Shown here piece by piece: positions 48,182 through 56,935 of a DNA stretch of 64,000 nucleotides (positions within the stretch are counted from its first letter, which is position 1; every line of letters starts with the position of its first letter). Origin of the DNA: Alcanivorax sp. 24 (GTDB lineage Bacteria > Pseudomonadota > Gammaproteobacteria > Pseudomonadales > Alcanivoracaceae); assembly GCF_004360225.1 (NCBI RefSeq), contig NZ_SNUA01000006.1, forward strand, positions 124,001 through 188,000. Reading direction: 5' to 3'. The notes below the pieces were generated by a model. That model was not told where the DNA came from. It saw nothing but the letters and a program-made list of their open reading frames with translations, and searched no databases. Both the position numbers and the translations under genes were made by a program.

Positions 48182-48680
48182 GTAGAATCCTTTGTTCTGA
48201 TACATAAAAATCGCTGGGAGCCACTGCTGTCCCACGGTTGGGGCCAGCCCTGCGTACACGCCAATCGCTGCCAAGGCCGCTTCCCACCGCGGGAGCTACG
48301 GAGCCGCGGTGGGAAGCGGCCTTGGCAGCGATTGCAGCGTGAGTTCATATCTCCAAAACCAATAGACGAGCTACCGCCATGGATTCAGCGCTCAAACGCC
48401 AAAGCCGTCCAAAGTTATGGGCCGGCAGTGGCCGGGAGCGGTTTTCAATGTTGCTTTGGTGACAGCCCCAGGAAATCCATGCCTGAGTGTTCCTTAGTGA
48501 GGATTGGGGATATTCGTCGATTCAGACGAAATTGCTCCAAACCGGACCTTTCATCCGGCTGCGTCCGGTTGTGTCGGCGTTTACCCTGTTCATGCCGCCC
48601 CCCTATACTTTCCGCAATCCCGCCTGCCGCAGCCCCGCGATGGCGTGGGTCCATCCATGAGTGTCTCCGGCGGTATTTGC
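48182..48680. other. Divergent intergenic region with palindrome copy D
   Basis: 499 nt between the thiolase-like operon and the sigma-54 activator. It contains composite repeat D (48226-48333). The remaining sequence shows no clear gene or strong promoter by eye, though transcription of both flanking units must start here. Confidence 0.6.
48226..48333. repeat. Composite intergenic palindrome, copy D
   Basis: GCTGTCCCACGGTTGGGG (48226-48243) leads into a 30-bp perfect inverted repeat (48263-48292 and 48304-48333, beginning AATCGCTGCCAAGG) with an 11-nt loop. Longest and most exact arms of the six copies, and its arm sequence (AAGGCCGCTTCCC) differs from A/B/C with compensating changes on both sides. 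Confidence 0.9.
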
Positions 48681-50093
48681 ATGACACAGCTGTTCAGCAA
48701 CAACGATAAGAGCGGGCTGACCCGCGACCTGATCGAAGCTCTGTTTCCCATGTTCGAGCAGGCCAGCGCCGGGGGCATCGCGGTGGATCGGCAGGCACGG
48801 ATTACCTGGATCAATGCCAACTATGCCTCGTTGCTGGGGATCGAGGATCCGGCGGCGGTGATCGGTGAACCGGTGCGCCGGGTGATCCCGATGACGCGCA
48901 TGCCGGAAGTGGTGGAAACCGGCCGCCCTCTGTTGTTGGACATCATGGAGTACGAGTCCCAGCAACTGGTGGTGACGCGGCTGCCTTACTTCGATGACGG
49001 CGGCAGGGTCATGGGCGCGGTGGCGTTTGTGTTGTACGACGACCTGCAGCCACTGACGCCGCTGGTCAGCAAGTACCGCCGCCTGCACCAGGATCTGGTG
49101 GCCGCCCGCAAGGCGTTGGCGAGGAAGAATCGGGGCACCCGTTACAGCCTGGGGGATTTCGTCGGCGCCAGTCCGGCGGCCCTGGAGGTCAAACGCCGGG
49201 CCCGCCTGGCCGCGGGTCGGGATACGCCGGTGTTGTTGCTGGGGGAAACCGGCACCGGTAAGGAAGTGCTGGCCCAGGCCATCCACGCGTTGTCACGCCG
49301 GGCGGGCCGTCCCTTCGTCGGCGTCAATGTGGCGGCGATACCGGAAAATCTGTTGGAGGCGGAGTTCTTTGGCGTGGCTCCCGGCGCCTACACCGGTGCC
49401 GACCGGCGCGCCCGTGACGGCAAATTCCAATTGGCCAATGGCGGCACCCTGTTTCTGGATGAGGTGGGTGACATGCCGCTGGCGCTGCAGGCCAAGCTGT
49501 TGCGGGCGCTGCAGGAAGGGGAGATTGAACCTCTGGGGTCCAACAAGGTGGCGCCAGTGGACGTGCGGGTCGTCGCCGCCACCAGTCGTAATCTGGAAAC
49601 CATGATGGCGGAGGGCCGCTTCCGCTCGGATCTGTATTACCGGCTCAATGTGCTGGAGATCACCATCCCGCCGTTGCGGGAGCGCCTGCCCGATCTGGGC
49701 GTGCTGTGCGAAGCGATCCTGGAGGATATCGGGGCGGGTCTGGAACTGCGTGCCGAGATCACCGATGCCGCGGTGTCGGCTCTCAGCGGTTATGACTGGC
49801 CCGGGAACGTTCGTGAGCTGCGAAACGTGCTTGAACGGGGGCTGACCATGGGCGAGGAAACCGGCCTGTTGGACGCCGATGCCATCTTCAAGGTGTTGCC
49901 GCGCAAAAGCGGCCGCCTGCAACTGGTGGGGGCGGCGCATCCGGCCCGTCCGTTGGCCCAGGTGCTGGCGGAGGCGGAACTTCAGGCGATCGAAGCGGCG
50001 CTGGTGGCCTGTCGTGGCAATCGTTCCCGCGCGGCGCGGATGCTGGGGATTTCCCGCTCGGCCCTGTATGAAAAGCTGAACAAACTGTCCTGA
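48681..50093 (+). CDS. Sigma-54-dependent transcriptional activator with PAS domain (HbcR-like?)
   Basis: A 470-aa enhancer-binding protein. An N-terminal PAS domain (about 20-125; [22 protein letters not shown]) precedes the AAA+ domain: Walker A GETGTGKE, sigma-54 contact loop GAYTGA (Tyr for the usual Phe), Walker [14 protein letters not shown] Fis-type HTH ends it ([21 protein letters not shown]). A 20-bp palindrome overlaps its stop codon, and a -24/-12 promoter follows for the TRAP/acetoacetyl-CoA synthetase genes. P. aeruginosa HbcR is a functional parallel. ATG 48657 is an alternative start. Confidence 0.9.
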   Translation: MTQLFSNNDKSGLTRDLIEALFPMFEQASAGGIAVDRQARITWINANYASLLGIEDPAAVIGEPVRRVIPMTRMPEVVETGRPLLLDIMEYESQQLVVTRLPYFDDGGRVMGAVAFVLYDDLQPLTPLVSKYRRLHQDLVAARKALARKNRGTRYSLGDFVGASPAALEVKRRARLAAGRDTPVLLLGETGTGKEVLAQAIHALSRRAGRPFVGVNVAAIPENLLEAEFFGVAPGAYTGADRRARDGKFQLANGGTLFLDEVGDMPLALQAKLLRALQEGEIEPLGSNKVAPVDVRVVAATSRNLETMMAEGRFRSDLYYRLNVLEITIPPLRERLPDLGVLCEAILEDIGAGLELRAEITDAAVSALSGYDWPGNVRELRNVLERGLTMGEETGLLDADAIFKVLPRKSGRLQLVGAAHPARPLAQVLAEAELQAIEAALVACRGNRSRAARMLGISRSALYEKLNKLS

Positions 50094-50104
50094 TATCAGG
50101 ACAG
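50085..50104. promoter_or_regulatory. Candidate activator site 1 (perfect palindrome)
   Basis: CTGTCCTGATATCAGGACAG, a perfect 20-bp palindrome spanning the TGA stop of the sigma-54 activator, about 125 nt upstream of the -24 element. Position and symmetry fit an upstream activating sequence. A half-site TCAGGACAG follows at 50116-50124. Confidence 0.7.
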
Positions 50105-50148
50105 ATGTTCTTTTTTCAGGACAGATTCGTTCGACGTTTGTCTGGCTT

Positions 50149-50166
50149 TGTCCGGATTTCAGGACA
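50149..50166. promoter_or_regulatory. Candidate activator site 2 (imperfect palindrome)
   Basis: TGTCCGGATTTCAGGACA matches the core of site 1 (TGTCCTGATATCAGGACA) at 16 of 18 positions. It is centred about 45 nt 3' of the half-site and 70 nt upstream of the -24 element. Confidence 0.65.
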
Positions 50167-50228
50167 TTTTTCCCTGGAAGGATCAACTGGAAATCTCTAT
50201 CTCTTTGTTTTGTAAAGGTTTTTTTGTC

Positions 50229-50244
50229 TGGCACGGTGCCTGCT
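50229..50244 (+). promoter_or_regulatory. Sigma-54 (-24/-12) promoter of the second TRAP operon
   Basis: TGGCACGGTGCCTGCT carries GG and GC with the obligatory 12-nt offset (consensus TGGCAC-N5-TTGCW). The start would lie near 50255, about 58 nt before the dctP start codon. Together with the palindromes upstream this forms a complete enhancer-dependent promoter. Confidence 0.8.
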
Positions 50245-50312
50245 AGTTGGTGTGCGCGGAAGGTGGGAACAACCACCCAGACAATCGCACAACAACAAGA
50301 AGGATTCTCTCC

Positions 50313-51398
50313 ATGTCGATCAAGCAACAGCTCTCGAATCTCGGACGTGGCGCCACTTTCGCGGCTCTGATGTCGGCAAGTCTGATCAGCGGTCAGGTGG
50401 CGGCGGAGGAAAAAATACGCTGGCAGGTACCACTGGCTTTTCCTTCCCACCTGGTCGGCCTGACCACTCCGATCAAACACCTCTCTGACAATCTGAAGGC
50501 GATTTCCGGCGGCGACATTCAATTGCGTTACTACGAGCCCGGCGAACTGGTGCCGCCATTTGAAATCATGGACGCCGTGAGCGAGGGTAAGTACCCGGCG
50601 GGCTACACCTGGGTCGGCTACGATCAGGGCACCATTCCGGCTCTGCCCCTGTACTCCGGAGCGCCGTTCAATATGGAACCGCCGGCCTATCTGGCCTGGT
50701 ATTACGAAGGTGACGGCAAGGCGCTGCTGGAAGAAATTTACGACGAGCGCAACATCCACCCGATGCTGTGCAGCATCATCGGTCCCGAGGGCGCGGGCTG
50801 GTTCGCCAAGCCGATCACTGAACTCAAGGACATCGACGGACTGCGGATCCGCTTCGCCGGTATCGGCGGCAAGGTGCTGGAAGAACTGGGGGCCTCGGTC
50901 ACCATGATCCCGGGCGGCGAGCTGTATCAGTCGCTGGAACGCAAGACCATCGACGCCACTGAGTTCTCCCAGCCCGCCATCGACAAGATGCTGGGCCTGG
51001 ATCAGATCATAAAGAACTACGTAATGCCGGGTTGGCACCAGACCCTCACTACCTCCCATTTGCTGGTGAACCAGGACGCCTGGAACAAGCTCAAGCCGGA
51101 AAGCCGCGCCTTGATTGAAATGGGCTGCGAATCCGCTGTTCTTAAAGGGTTTGCCCAGAGCGAATGGGCGCAGCCCTCCGCCCTGCGCGAATACGAGAAG
51201 GAAGGCGTAACCGCCCAGACCCTGCCGGAGCCGGTGCTGCGCGAATTGGAAAAGGTCACCAACAAGGTGCTCGATGACATGGCCGCCAAGGACCCGATGT
51301 TCAAGCGCGTGCTCACCAGTCAACGTGATTTCATGAAGCACCACGCCATCTGGCACAGCAAAGGGTATCTGCCGCGGGACTTCTATCAGTACGACTGA
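50313..51398 (+). CDS. TRAP transporter substrate-binding protein (DctP family), cluster 2
   Basis: A 361-aa periplasmic binding protein with a Sec signal (ATFAALMSASLISGQVAA, cleaved before EEKIRW). DctP hallmarks are ELKDIDGLRIRFAGIGGKVLEELGASVTMIPGGELYQSLE and IDATEFSQPAIDKMLG. First gene behind the sigma-54 promoter. The partner acetoacetyl-CoA synthetase gene suggests acetoacetate, 3-hydroxybutyrate or another short keto/hydroxy acid as ligand (inference). Confidence 0.95.
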   Translation: MSIKQQLSNLGRGATFAALMSASLISGQVAAEEKIRWQVPLAFPSHLVGLTTPIKHLSDNLKAISGGDIQLRYYEPGELVPPFEIMDAVSEGKYPAGYTWVGYDQGTIPALPLYSGAPFNMEPPAYLAWYYEGDGKALLEEIYDERNIHPMLCSIIGPEGAGWFAKPITELKDIDGLRIRFAGIGGKVLEELGASVTMIPGGELYQSLERKTIDATEFSQPAIDKMLGLDQIIKNYVMPGWHQTLTTSHLLVNQDAWNKLKPESRALIEMGCESAVLKGFAQSEWAQPSALREYEKEGVTAQTLPEPVLRELEKVTNKVLDDMAAKDPMFKRVLTSQRDFMKHHAIWHSKGYLPRDFYQYD

Positions 51399-51431
51399 GC
51401 AGTACCACTGACCCGAACCGGATAACCCCGG

Positions 51432-51455
51432 GGCAGGCACTGTCCGGTGCCTGCC
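51432..51455 (+). other. Intercistronic hairpin dctP/dctQ
   Basis: GGCAGGCAC/GTGCCTGCC, a 9-bp perfect stem with a 6-nt loop and no U-tract, 33 nt after dctP. Such structures commonly stabilise upstream mRNA, allowing more binding protein than permease; that role is inferred. Confidence 0.55.
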
Positions 51456-51487
51456 GACGTCATTTGCTATCCGATGCAGAGGTGATC

Positions 51488-52096
51488 GTGACCGACAAGC
51501 CCGTTTCTCCCGCTGCCGCCACTCCCGCGGCCAATGCCTTGCCTTACAACCGGTTGTCCTGGCGGCTGGATACGTTCGTGGCCGGAGTGGGGCGTCTGTG
51601 CTCCTGGCTCTGGCTGGCCGTCCTGGCGGTGGTGTTGAGCAATGTGTTCAGCCGTTTCGTGATGAATGAGGGCTCCATCGCCCTGGAAGAATTGTCCTGG
51701 CACTTATTCGGCGCCGCCATGATGTTGACCCTGGGCTACGCCGTGGTGCGGGATGATCACGTCAGAGTGGATGTGTTGCGGGAAAAATTTTCCCTGAAAG
51801 CCCAGGCGTGGATCGAACTGGTGGCCATCGTCCTGCTGGCCCTGCCGATTCTTTATTTGATGATCGACGCGCTGGTGCCCTACGCCTACAAGGCCTACAC
51901 CTTCAGCGAGCGCTCCCAGGCCCCCAGTGGGCTGTCGCACCGGTTTATTTTCAAAAGCGTTTTGCCTCTGGGGTTGATGCTGGTGGCCGTGGCGTTGTTC
52001 TCCCGGGGATTGCGCTGCGCCACTTTCCTGTTCCGTTTTCCTCGTCAAATCCAGCCCGGCACGGATGAACACGATGGTGCTCATCCCCACCCTTGA
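51488..52096 (+). CDS. TRAP transporter small permease (DctQ family), cluster 2
   Basis: A 202-aa four-helix membrane protein of the DctQ family. It contains SWLWLAVLAVVLSNVFSRFVM, LEELSWHLFGAAMMLTLGYAVVRDDHVRVDVLRE, IELVAIVLLALPILYLM and a final helix LPLGLMLVAVALFSRG. The GTG at 51488 follows AGAGGTG; a TTG at 51464 is possible. It lies between dctP and the large permease in the sigma-54 operon. Confidence 0.92.
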   Translation: MTDKPVSPAAATPAANALPYNRLSWRLDTFVAGVGRLCSWLWLAVLAVVLSNVFSRFVMNEGSIALEELSWHLFGAAMMLTLGYAVVRDDHVRVDVLREKFSLKAQAWIELVAIVLLALPILYLMIDALVPYAYKAYTFSERSQAPSGLSHRFIFKSVLPLGLMLVAVALFSRGLRCATFLFRFPRQIQPGTDEHDGAHPHP

Positions 52097-52114
52097 TCGA
52101 GAGGCACCACTATT

Positions 52115-53485
52115 ATGGGTCTGGAACAAACTCTGGTTATTGCCATGTTCGCCAGTTTCATGGGGTTGCTGCTATTGGGCTTCCCCGTGGCCTGGGCGCT
52201 GGCGGGCGTGGGACTGTTGTTCGCTGTCATTGGCAGTGTATTGATTCAGTATTTCGACGCCGATCTCTGGTTCACCTGGGCCGGAACCATCGGCGTGCTG
52301 GATGCCCGCATATACGGCATCGTGGCCAATGAACTGATGGTGGCGCTACCGCTTTTCATCTTCATGGGCATCATGCTGGACCGCTCCGGCATCGCCGAGA
52401 AACTGATGCACAGTCTGGTACGGGTACTCGGGCCGTTGCGCGGCGGGTACGCGATCACCGTGGTGGTGGTGGGCATTCTGCTGGCGGCGTCCACCGGCAT
52501 CGTCGGCGCTTCCGTGGTGTTGTTGGGCATGTTGTCGCTGGGACCGATGATGCAGGCCCAGTACAACAAATCGCTGGCCGTGGGCACCGCCTGTTCGGTG
52601 GGCACCCTGGGTATTCTGGTGCCGCCGAGCATCATGCTGGTGTTGATGGCGGATCGCCTGGGTACCTCCGCGGCTTCCGTCGGCAAACTGTTCATGGGGG
52701 CCTTGATCCCGGGCATGATGCTGGGGGCGATGTACATCCTCTACATCATCACCGCATCGTGGTTGAAGAAGGATCTGGCGCCAGCGCCGAAACATCAGGA
52801 ACGTCTGGACGGGCGCGCGGTCCGGGATCTGTTCTTGTCGGTGGTGCCGCCGCTGGCGCTGATTATTGCCGTGCTGGGCTCGATCTTTTTTGGTATCGCC
52901 ACCACGACGGAAGCGTCTGGCGTGGGCGCGGCGGGGGCTCTGTTGATGGCGTTGCTCAGCCGGCGTCTGAATATGACGGTGCTCAGGGACGCGCTCTATC
53001 AAACCAGCCGTACCACGGCGTTTATTTTTGGCATCTTCATCGGCGCCACGGTGTTCGCGGCGGTGCTGCGCGGATTGGGCGGCGATGATGTCATCCGCGC
53101 GGCGATCACCGGTTTGCCGTTCGGCACCACCGGTATTGTGCTGACCATTCTTCTGGTCACGTTCCTGCTCGGTTTTTTTCTGGACTGGGTGGAAATCACC
53201 TTGATCATTCTGCCGCTGGTGGCGCCGGTGGTGTTCTCCCTGGGCGTGGAGCCGGTGTGGTTCGCCATTCTGTTCGCGCTGTGTCTGCAGACCTCGTTTT
53301 TGACCCCTCCGGTGGGCTTCGCGCTGTTCTATATCAAGGGCGTGTGCCCGCCGGGGATCACCACGCGCCATATCTATCTCGGTGTATTGCCGTTCATTCT
53401 GTTGCAACTGCTGGGGTTGGCGCTGGTGTTCTGGTTCGAGCCGCTGGCCACCTGGCTACCCAACGAAATCTACGGCGGGCCTTAG
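52115..53485 (+). CDS. TRAP transporter large permease (DctM family), cluster 2
   Basis: A 456-aa DctM-type permease. Signature segments are LPLFIFMGIMLDRSGIAEKLMHSL, AASTGIVGASVVLLGMLSLGPMMQAQYNKSLAVGTACSVGTLGILVPPSIMLVLMADRLG and SFLTPPVGFALFYIKGVCPPGI. The segment differs enough from the cluster 1 permease that recent duplication is unlikely. It starts 18 nt after dctQ. Confidence 0.95.
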   Translation: MGLEQTLVIAMFASFMGLLLLGFPVAWALAGVGLLFAVIGSVLIQYFDADLWFTWAGTIGVLDARIYGIVANELMVALPLFIFMGIMLDRSGIAEKLMHSLVRVLGPLRGGYAITVVVVGILLAASTGIVGASVVLLGMLSLGPMMQAQYNKSLAVGTACSVGTLGILVPPSIMLVLMADRLGTSAASVGKLFMGALIPGMMLGAMYILYIITASWLKKDLAPAPKHQERLDGRAVRDLFLSVVPPLALIIAVLGSIFFGIATTTEASGVGAAGALLMALLSRRLNMTVLRDALYQTSRTTAFIFGIFIGATVFAAVLRGLGGDDVIRAAITGLPFGTTGIVLTILLVTFLLGFFLDWVEITLIILPLVAPVVFSLGVEPVWFAILFALCLQTSFLTPPVGFALFYIKGVCPPGITTRHIYLGVLPFILLQLLGLALVFWFEPLATWLPNEIYGGP

Positions 53486-53505
53486 GGCACCTCTGACAAA
53501 CACCC

Positions 53506-53596
53506 CGTCATCCCGGGCTTGACCCGGGCTCTCCCTCCGCAGGGCGCGTGGCTCCGTGGAAGGAGATGCCGGATCGAGTCCGGCATGACGTTTTTT
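53506..53596 (+). terminator. Palindromic element with terminator-like hairpin between the TRAP operon and acetoacetyl-CoA synthetase
   Basis: Bounded by CGTCAT and ATGACG (53506-53511, 53585-53590). Inside are two hairpins: CCCGGG-CTTGA-CCCGGG (53512-53528) and ATGCCGGA-TCGAG-TCCGGCAT (53566-53586), the latter followed by GACGTTTTTT. It resembles a dispersed CGTCAT-type repeat and has all the features of an intrinsic terminator, so the ligase gene may be only partly expressed from the sigma-54 promoter. Confidence 0.65.
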
Positions 53597-53610
53597 AATA
53601 GGAGAAATGA

Positions 53611-55608
53611 ATGAGCAAGATGGAATATTCCCCGATGGTCTGGTCCCCTTCGGCGGATACCCTGGCCAACTGTCAGATGGGACGTTTCAAAACATGGCTG
53701 GAAACACGGGGGTTTGGCCCCTTTGCCGACTATCACGCCTTGCATCAGTGGTCGATTGAGGAATTGGAGTCGTTCTGGCGGCAGCTGTGGGACTATTGCG
53801 GGCTGATATGCGAGGTGCCGGCCAAGAGGGTGCTGGGAGGTCATGGCATGCCCGGCGCCGAGTGGTTTCCCGGCATGCGCATGAACTTCGCCGCCAATCT
53901 GCTGCGTTTCGCGGAAGGAGAGCACGCCGCCCGTGAGGCGGTGGTGGCCTATTGCGAAACCCGGCCGGTATTGCGCAAGAGTTATGCGCAACTGAAGGCG
54001 GATGTGGGGGCTCTGGAAGCCTTTCTTCGTGCCCGGGGCATTGTTCGGGGGGATCGTGTCGCCGCGGTGGTGACCAACGGTTATGAAGCTCTGGTGGGGA
54101 TGCTGGCGGCCACCAGCCTGGGGGCAATCTGGAGCTCCGCCTCCCCGGACTTCGGCACGGGCGCCATCCTGGATCGCTTTAGCCAGATTGAACCCGCCGC
54201 CCTGATCGTGGTGAACGGTTACGGCTACGGTGGCAAGGTATTCCCGCGTCAGGAGGACTTCGCCGGGTTGATCAGGGAACTGCCGGGCTTGCGTTGCGTG
54301 GTCAGCGTCGAACAACTGCCGGATCAGCCGGCCGTGGCCGGTGATCTGGTCACCTCCTGGCCAGCGGCGCTGGCCGAGGGCGAAGGCCAGGCCCCATCGT
54401 TCACGCCGCTGCCGCCGGATCATCCGGTGTACATCCTTTACTCCTCCGGCACCACCGGTAAACCCAAGTGCATCGTCCATGGCGCCGCCGGGTTACTGGT
54501 CAACCATGCCAAGGAATTGATGTTGCACGGCGATGTCGGGCCGGAGGACCGTTTCCTCTATTTCACCACGTGCGGCTGGATGATGTGGAACTGGCAGGCT
54601 TCAGCTTTGCTTACCGGTGCGGCGGTGATCACCGTGGACGGCTCGCCCGGTTATCCGGATCTGGACATGTTGTGGCACCGGGTGGCGGACGAACGGGTCA
54701 CTCACTTTGGCACCAGTGCGCGCTTCCTGGCGGGATGCCGCAAGGCCGGGCTGGCGCCGGCGAGGACGCTCGACCTGTCCGCTCTGCGCGTGTTGTTCTC
54801 CACCGGATCGCCGTTGCTGCCGGAGGATTATGACTGGGTCTATGCCGATGGCGCGCCCGGTGTGCTGCTCGGTTCCATCGCTGGCGGCACCGATATCTGC
54901 GGCTGTTTTGTCGGCGCCACGCCGCTGTTGCCGGTGCGCCGGGGGGAGATCCAGTGCCGTTTCCTGGGCGTGGACGCGGCGGCTTACGGGGACGACGGCG
55001 AACCGGTCAGCGAAGGTCGGGGTGAGCTGGTATGCCGACAGCCGTTGCCGTCCATGCCGGTGGCGTTCTGGGGTGACCCGCGGGGCGAGCGTTATCGTGC
55101 CGCCTATTTCCAAACCTTCCCCGGGGTCTGGGCACACGGCGATTTCATTCACTTTACCGAACACGGCGGCGCGGTGATTCACGGTCGTTCCGATGCCACT
55201 TTGAATCCCGGTGGTGTGCGTATCGGCACCGCGGAGATCTATCGTCAGGTGGAAACCGAGGGGCGGGTCAAGGACAGTCTGGTGGTGGGGCGTCAGATCG
55301 ACGGTGATGTGGAAGTGGTGCTGCTGGTGGTGGCGAATGACGCCAGGGAACTGAGCGAGGAACTGATTCAGCGTCTGCGGGCAAGGATACGCACGGGGGC
55401 CAGCCCGCGTCACGTTCCCAAGCACGTTATCGCGGTGCCGGATATTCCCTATACCCGCAGCGGTAAGAAGGTGGAACTGGCGGTGGCCGCGCTGCTCAAC
55501 GGTGCCGCCCGTAGCAATAATCGCGATGCCCTGGCCAACCCGGAGGCACTGGATCGGATTCGTGACCGGTTGCGTCAGGCGAACCTGCTGGAAGATCGCG
55601 GCTCGTGA
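53611..55608 (+). CDS. Acetoacetyl-CoA synthetase
   Basis: A 665-aa AMP-forming ligase that activates acetoacetate to acetoacetyl-CoA. The AACS-type N-terminus is present (MVWSPSADTLANCQMGRFKTWLE; LLICEVPAKRVLGG-type region). A3 is LYSSGTTGKPKCIVHGAAGLL, A5 includes GGTDICGCFVGATPLLPV, A7 is WAHGDFIHFTEHGG, and the C-terminal lysine is in YTRSGKKVE. It has a strong GGAGA RBS. Its location right after the TRAP operon suggests that imported acetoacetate, or acetoacetate made from 3-hydroxybutyrate by the SDR at 16 kb, feeds into acetyl-CoA. Confidence 0.93.
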   Translation: MSKMEYSPMVWSPSADTLANCQMGRFKTWLETRGFGPFADYHALHQWSIEELESFWRQLWDYCGLICEVPAKRVLGGHGMPGAEWFPGMRMNFAANLLRFAEGEHAAREAVVAYCETRPVLRKSYAQLKADVGALEAFLRARGIVRGDRVAAVVTNGYEALVGMLAATSLGAIWSSASPDFGTGAILDRFSQIEPAALIVVNGYGYGGKVFPRQEDFAGLIRELPGLRCVVSVEQLPDQPAVAGDLVTSWPAALAEGEGQAPSFTPLPPDHPVYILYSSGTTGKPKCIVHGAAGLLVNHAKELMLHGDVGPEDRFLYFTTCGWMMWNWQASALLTGAAVITVDGSPGYPDLDMLWHRVADERVTHFGTSARFLAGCRKAGLAPARTLDLSALRVLFSTGSPLLPEDYDWVYADGAPGVLLGSIAGGTDICGCFVGATPLLPVRRGEIQCRFLGVDAAAYGDDGEPVSEGRGELVCRQPLPSMPVAFWGDPRGERYRAAYFQTFPGVWAHGDFIHFTEHGGAVIHGRSDATLNPGGVRIGTAEIYRQVETEGRVKDSLVVGRQIDGDVEVVLLVVANDARELSEELIQRLRARIRTGASPRHVPKHVIAVPDIPYTRSGKKVELAVAALLNGAARSNNRDALANPEALDRIRDRLRQANLLEDRGS

Positions 55609-55614
55609 GCCGCT

Positions 55615-55781
55615 GCTGTCCCACAACTCGCTGGCACGCTTGCACGCAACACGCTTACACGCCAAACCCATGACCCGCTTACGCGGCCTTGTAGACATGA
55701 ATCCGCACTGTATTCGCGAGCAAGCTCGCTTCCCACGGGGGACCTACGAAGTCGCTGTGGGAAGCGAGCTTGCCAGCGAAT
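55615..55781. repeat. Composite intergenic palindrome, copy E with modules
   Basis: Order: GCTGTCCCAC module (55615), ACGCAACACGCTTACACGCC module (about 55637-55660), CCTTGTAGACATGAATCCGC (shared with copy A), then a 25-bp inverted repeat (55712-55736 and 55757-55781). It separates the acetoacetyl-CoA synthetase gene from the convergent LysR gene. The rest of the 276-nt gap shows no gene. Confidence 0.85.
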
Positions 55782-55884
55782 CCGCGTGCGGGCGTGTCAG
55801 CGTCCGACGTCTGGCGCCATTCCAAAAACCATGGGAAAACAGTGGCCAGCGGATCGCGATGTCGGCCTGCATTCATCCTGGTCG

Positions 55885-56799
55885 TTACCGAGGATGACGC
55901 TCCAGACCGGGAAGGTCGCGCAGTGTCTGCTCCAGCCAGTCGACGAAAGCCCGGACCTTGGATGAGCGGTGTCGGTGGTGCGCATACACCACCGACACCG
56001 GGCTCGGCACCGGCCGATAGTCCGCCAGCACTTCCACCAGCTCGCCGTTGTCGAGATGGGGGCGGACGCTGTACAGCGGCACTTGCACCAGGCCGAAGCC
56101 GGCCAGGGCGGCACTGATGTAAGCCTCTGAATTGTCCACGGTCAGGCGCCCGTCCGGTTGGCACTCGTGGACCCGGCCGTGCTCGGTGTATTCCCAAGGC
56201 AGCGGCCGGCCGGTGCGGCCGGAGTGATAGTTGACCACCTGGTGACGGGAAAGGTCTTGTGGGGTTGCTGGTGTGCCGTACCGGGCCAGGTAAGTGGGCG
56301 AGGCGCAGCTGATCTCGGTGAGGTAGCCCAGACGACGGGCCACCAGGCTGGAGTCGGATAACTCACCTACGCGCAGCGCGCAGTCCACGCCTTCCTGGAC
56401 CAAATCCACCAGCCGGTCGTTGATGCCCAATTCCAGGTGAATGTCCGGATAAGTCTCGGAAAACGCCATCAAACGGGGCAGGATCACCAGCCGTGCCGGC
56501 CGGGCCGGCATGTTGACACGGAGCCGCCCGGCCGGTCGGTGGCCGTCGGTGAACAGCGCCTCGGTGTCCGCCAGTTCTTCCAGCAAGTGAAGGCTGCGCT
56601 CGTAGTAAGCGCTCCCATCCAGAGTCAGGGACACCCGCCGGGTGGTGCGGTGCAGCAACTGGACACCAAGATGGTCTTCGAGTTGCCGCACCGCCGTGCT
56701 TACCGTGGCTTTGGGCAGTGACAGGGTTTCCGCGGCCCGGGTGAAATTACCGGCTTCCACCACCCGGACAAAAATTTCCATGGCTCGCAGACGGTCCAT
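55885..56799 (-). CDS. LysR family transcriptional regulator
   Basis: A 304-aa LTTR. The winged HTH is at residues 1-60 (MEIFVRVVEAGNFTRAAETLSLPKATVSTAVRQLEDHLGVQLLHRTTRRVSLT), and the effector-binding domain follows. It is divergent from the aldo/keto reductase gene with a dyad just upstream of its start, so it probably regulates that gene and itself. Confidence 0.92.
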   Translation of the reverse strand: MDRLRAMEIFVRVVEAGNFTRAAETLSLPKATVSTAVRQLEDHLGVQLLHRTTRRVSLTLDGSAYYERSLHLLEELADTEALFTDGHRPAGRLRVNMPARPARLVILPRLMAFSETYPDIHLELGINDRLVDLVQEGVDCALRVGELSDSSLVARRLGYLTEISCASPTYLARYGTPATPQDLSRHQVVNYHSGRTGRPLPWEYTEHGRVHECQPDGRLTVDNSEAYISAALAGFGLVQVPLYSVRPHLDNGELVEVLADYRPVPSPVSVVYAHHRHRSSKVRAFVDWLEQTLRDLPGLERHPR

Positions 56800-56812
56800 G
56801 AGACGATCGCCA

Positions 56813-56833
56813 CTGTTCAGAAATGATGAACAG
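56813..56833. promoter_or_regulatory. Candidate LysR operator
   Basis: CTGTTCA-N7-TGAACAG, a 21-nt dyad with an embedded T-N11-A core, located 14 nt before the LysR start codon and about 103 nt before the aldo/keto reductase start. Confidence 0.55.
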
Positions 56834-56935
56834 AGTTAATCACGAATACCTGTTTATCGGCCAGGATTGAACGAACACACTTTGCCGGTCTGTTTTCTTT
56901 CATTGCAAAGAACCTATCCGTCGAGGAGTTCGAAG

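Noticed and set aside
49293-51440. 715-codon open frame on the minus strand
   Set aside because: It lies antisense to the sigma-54 activator and DctP genes, has no recognisable motif, and such long shadow frames are normal opposite GC-rich genes.
55632-55644. TGGCACGCTTGCA as a sigma-54 promoter
   Set aside because: The GG to GC offset is 9 rather than 12 nt, and the sequence is part of a repeat module between convergent genes.
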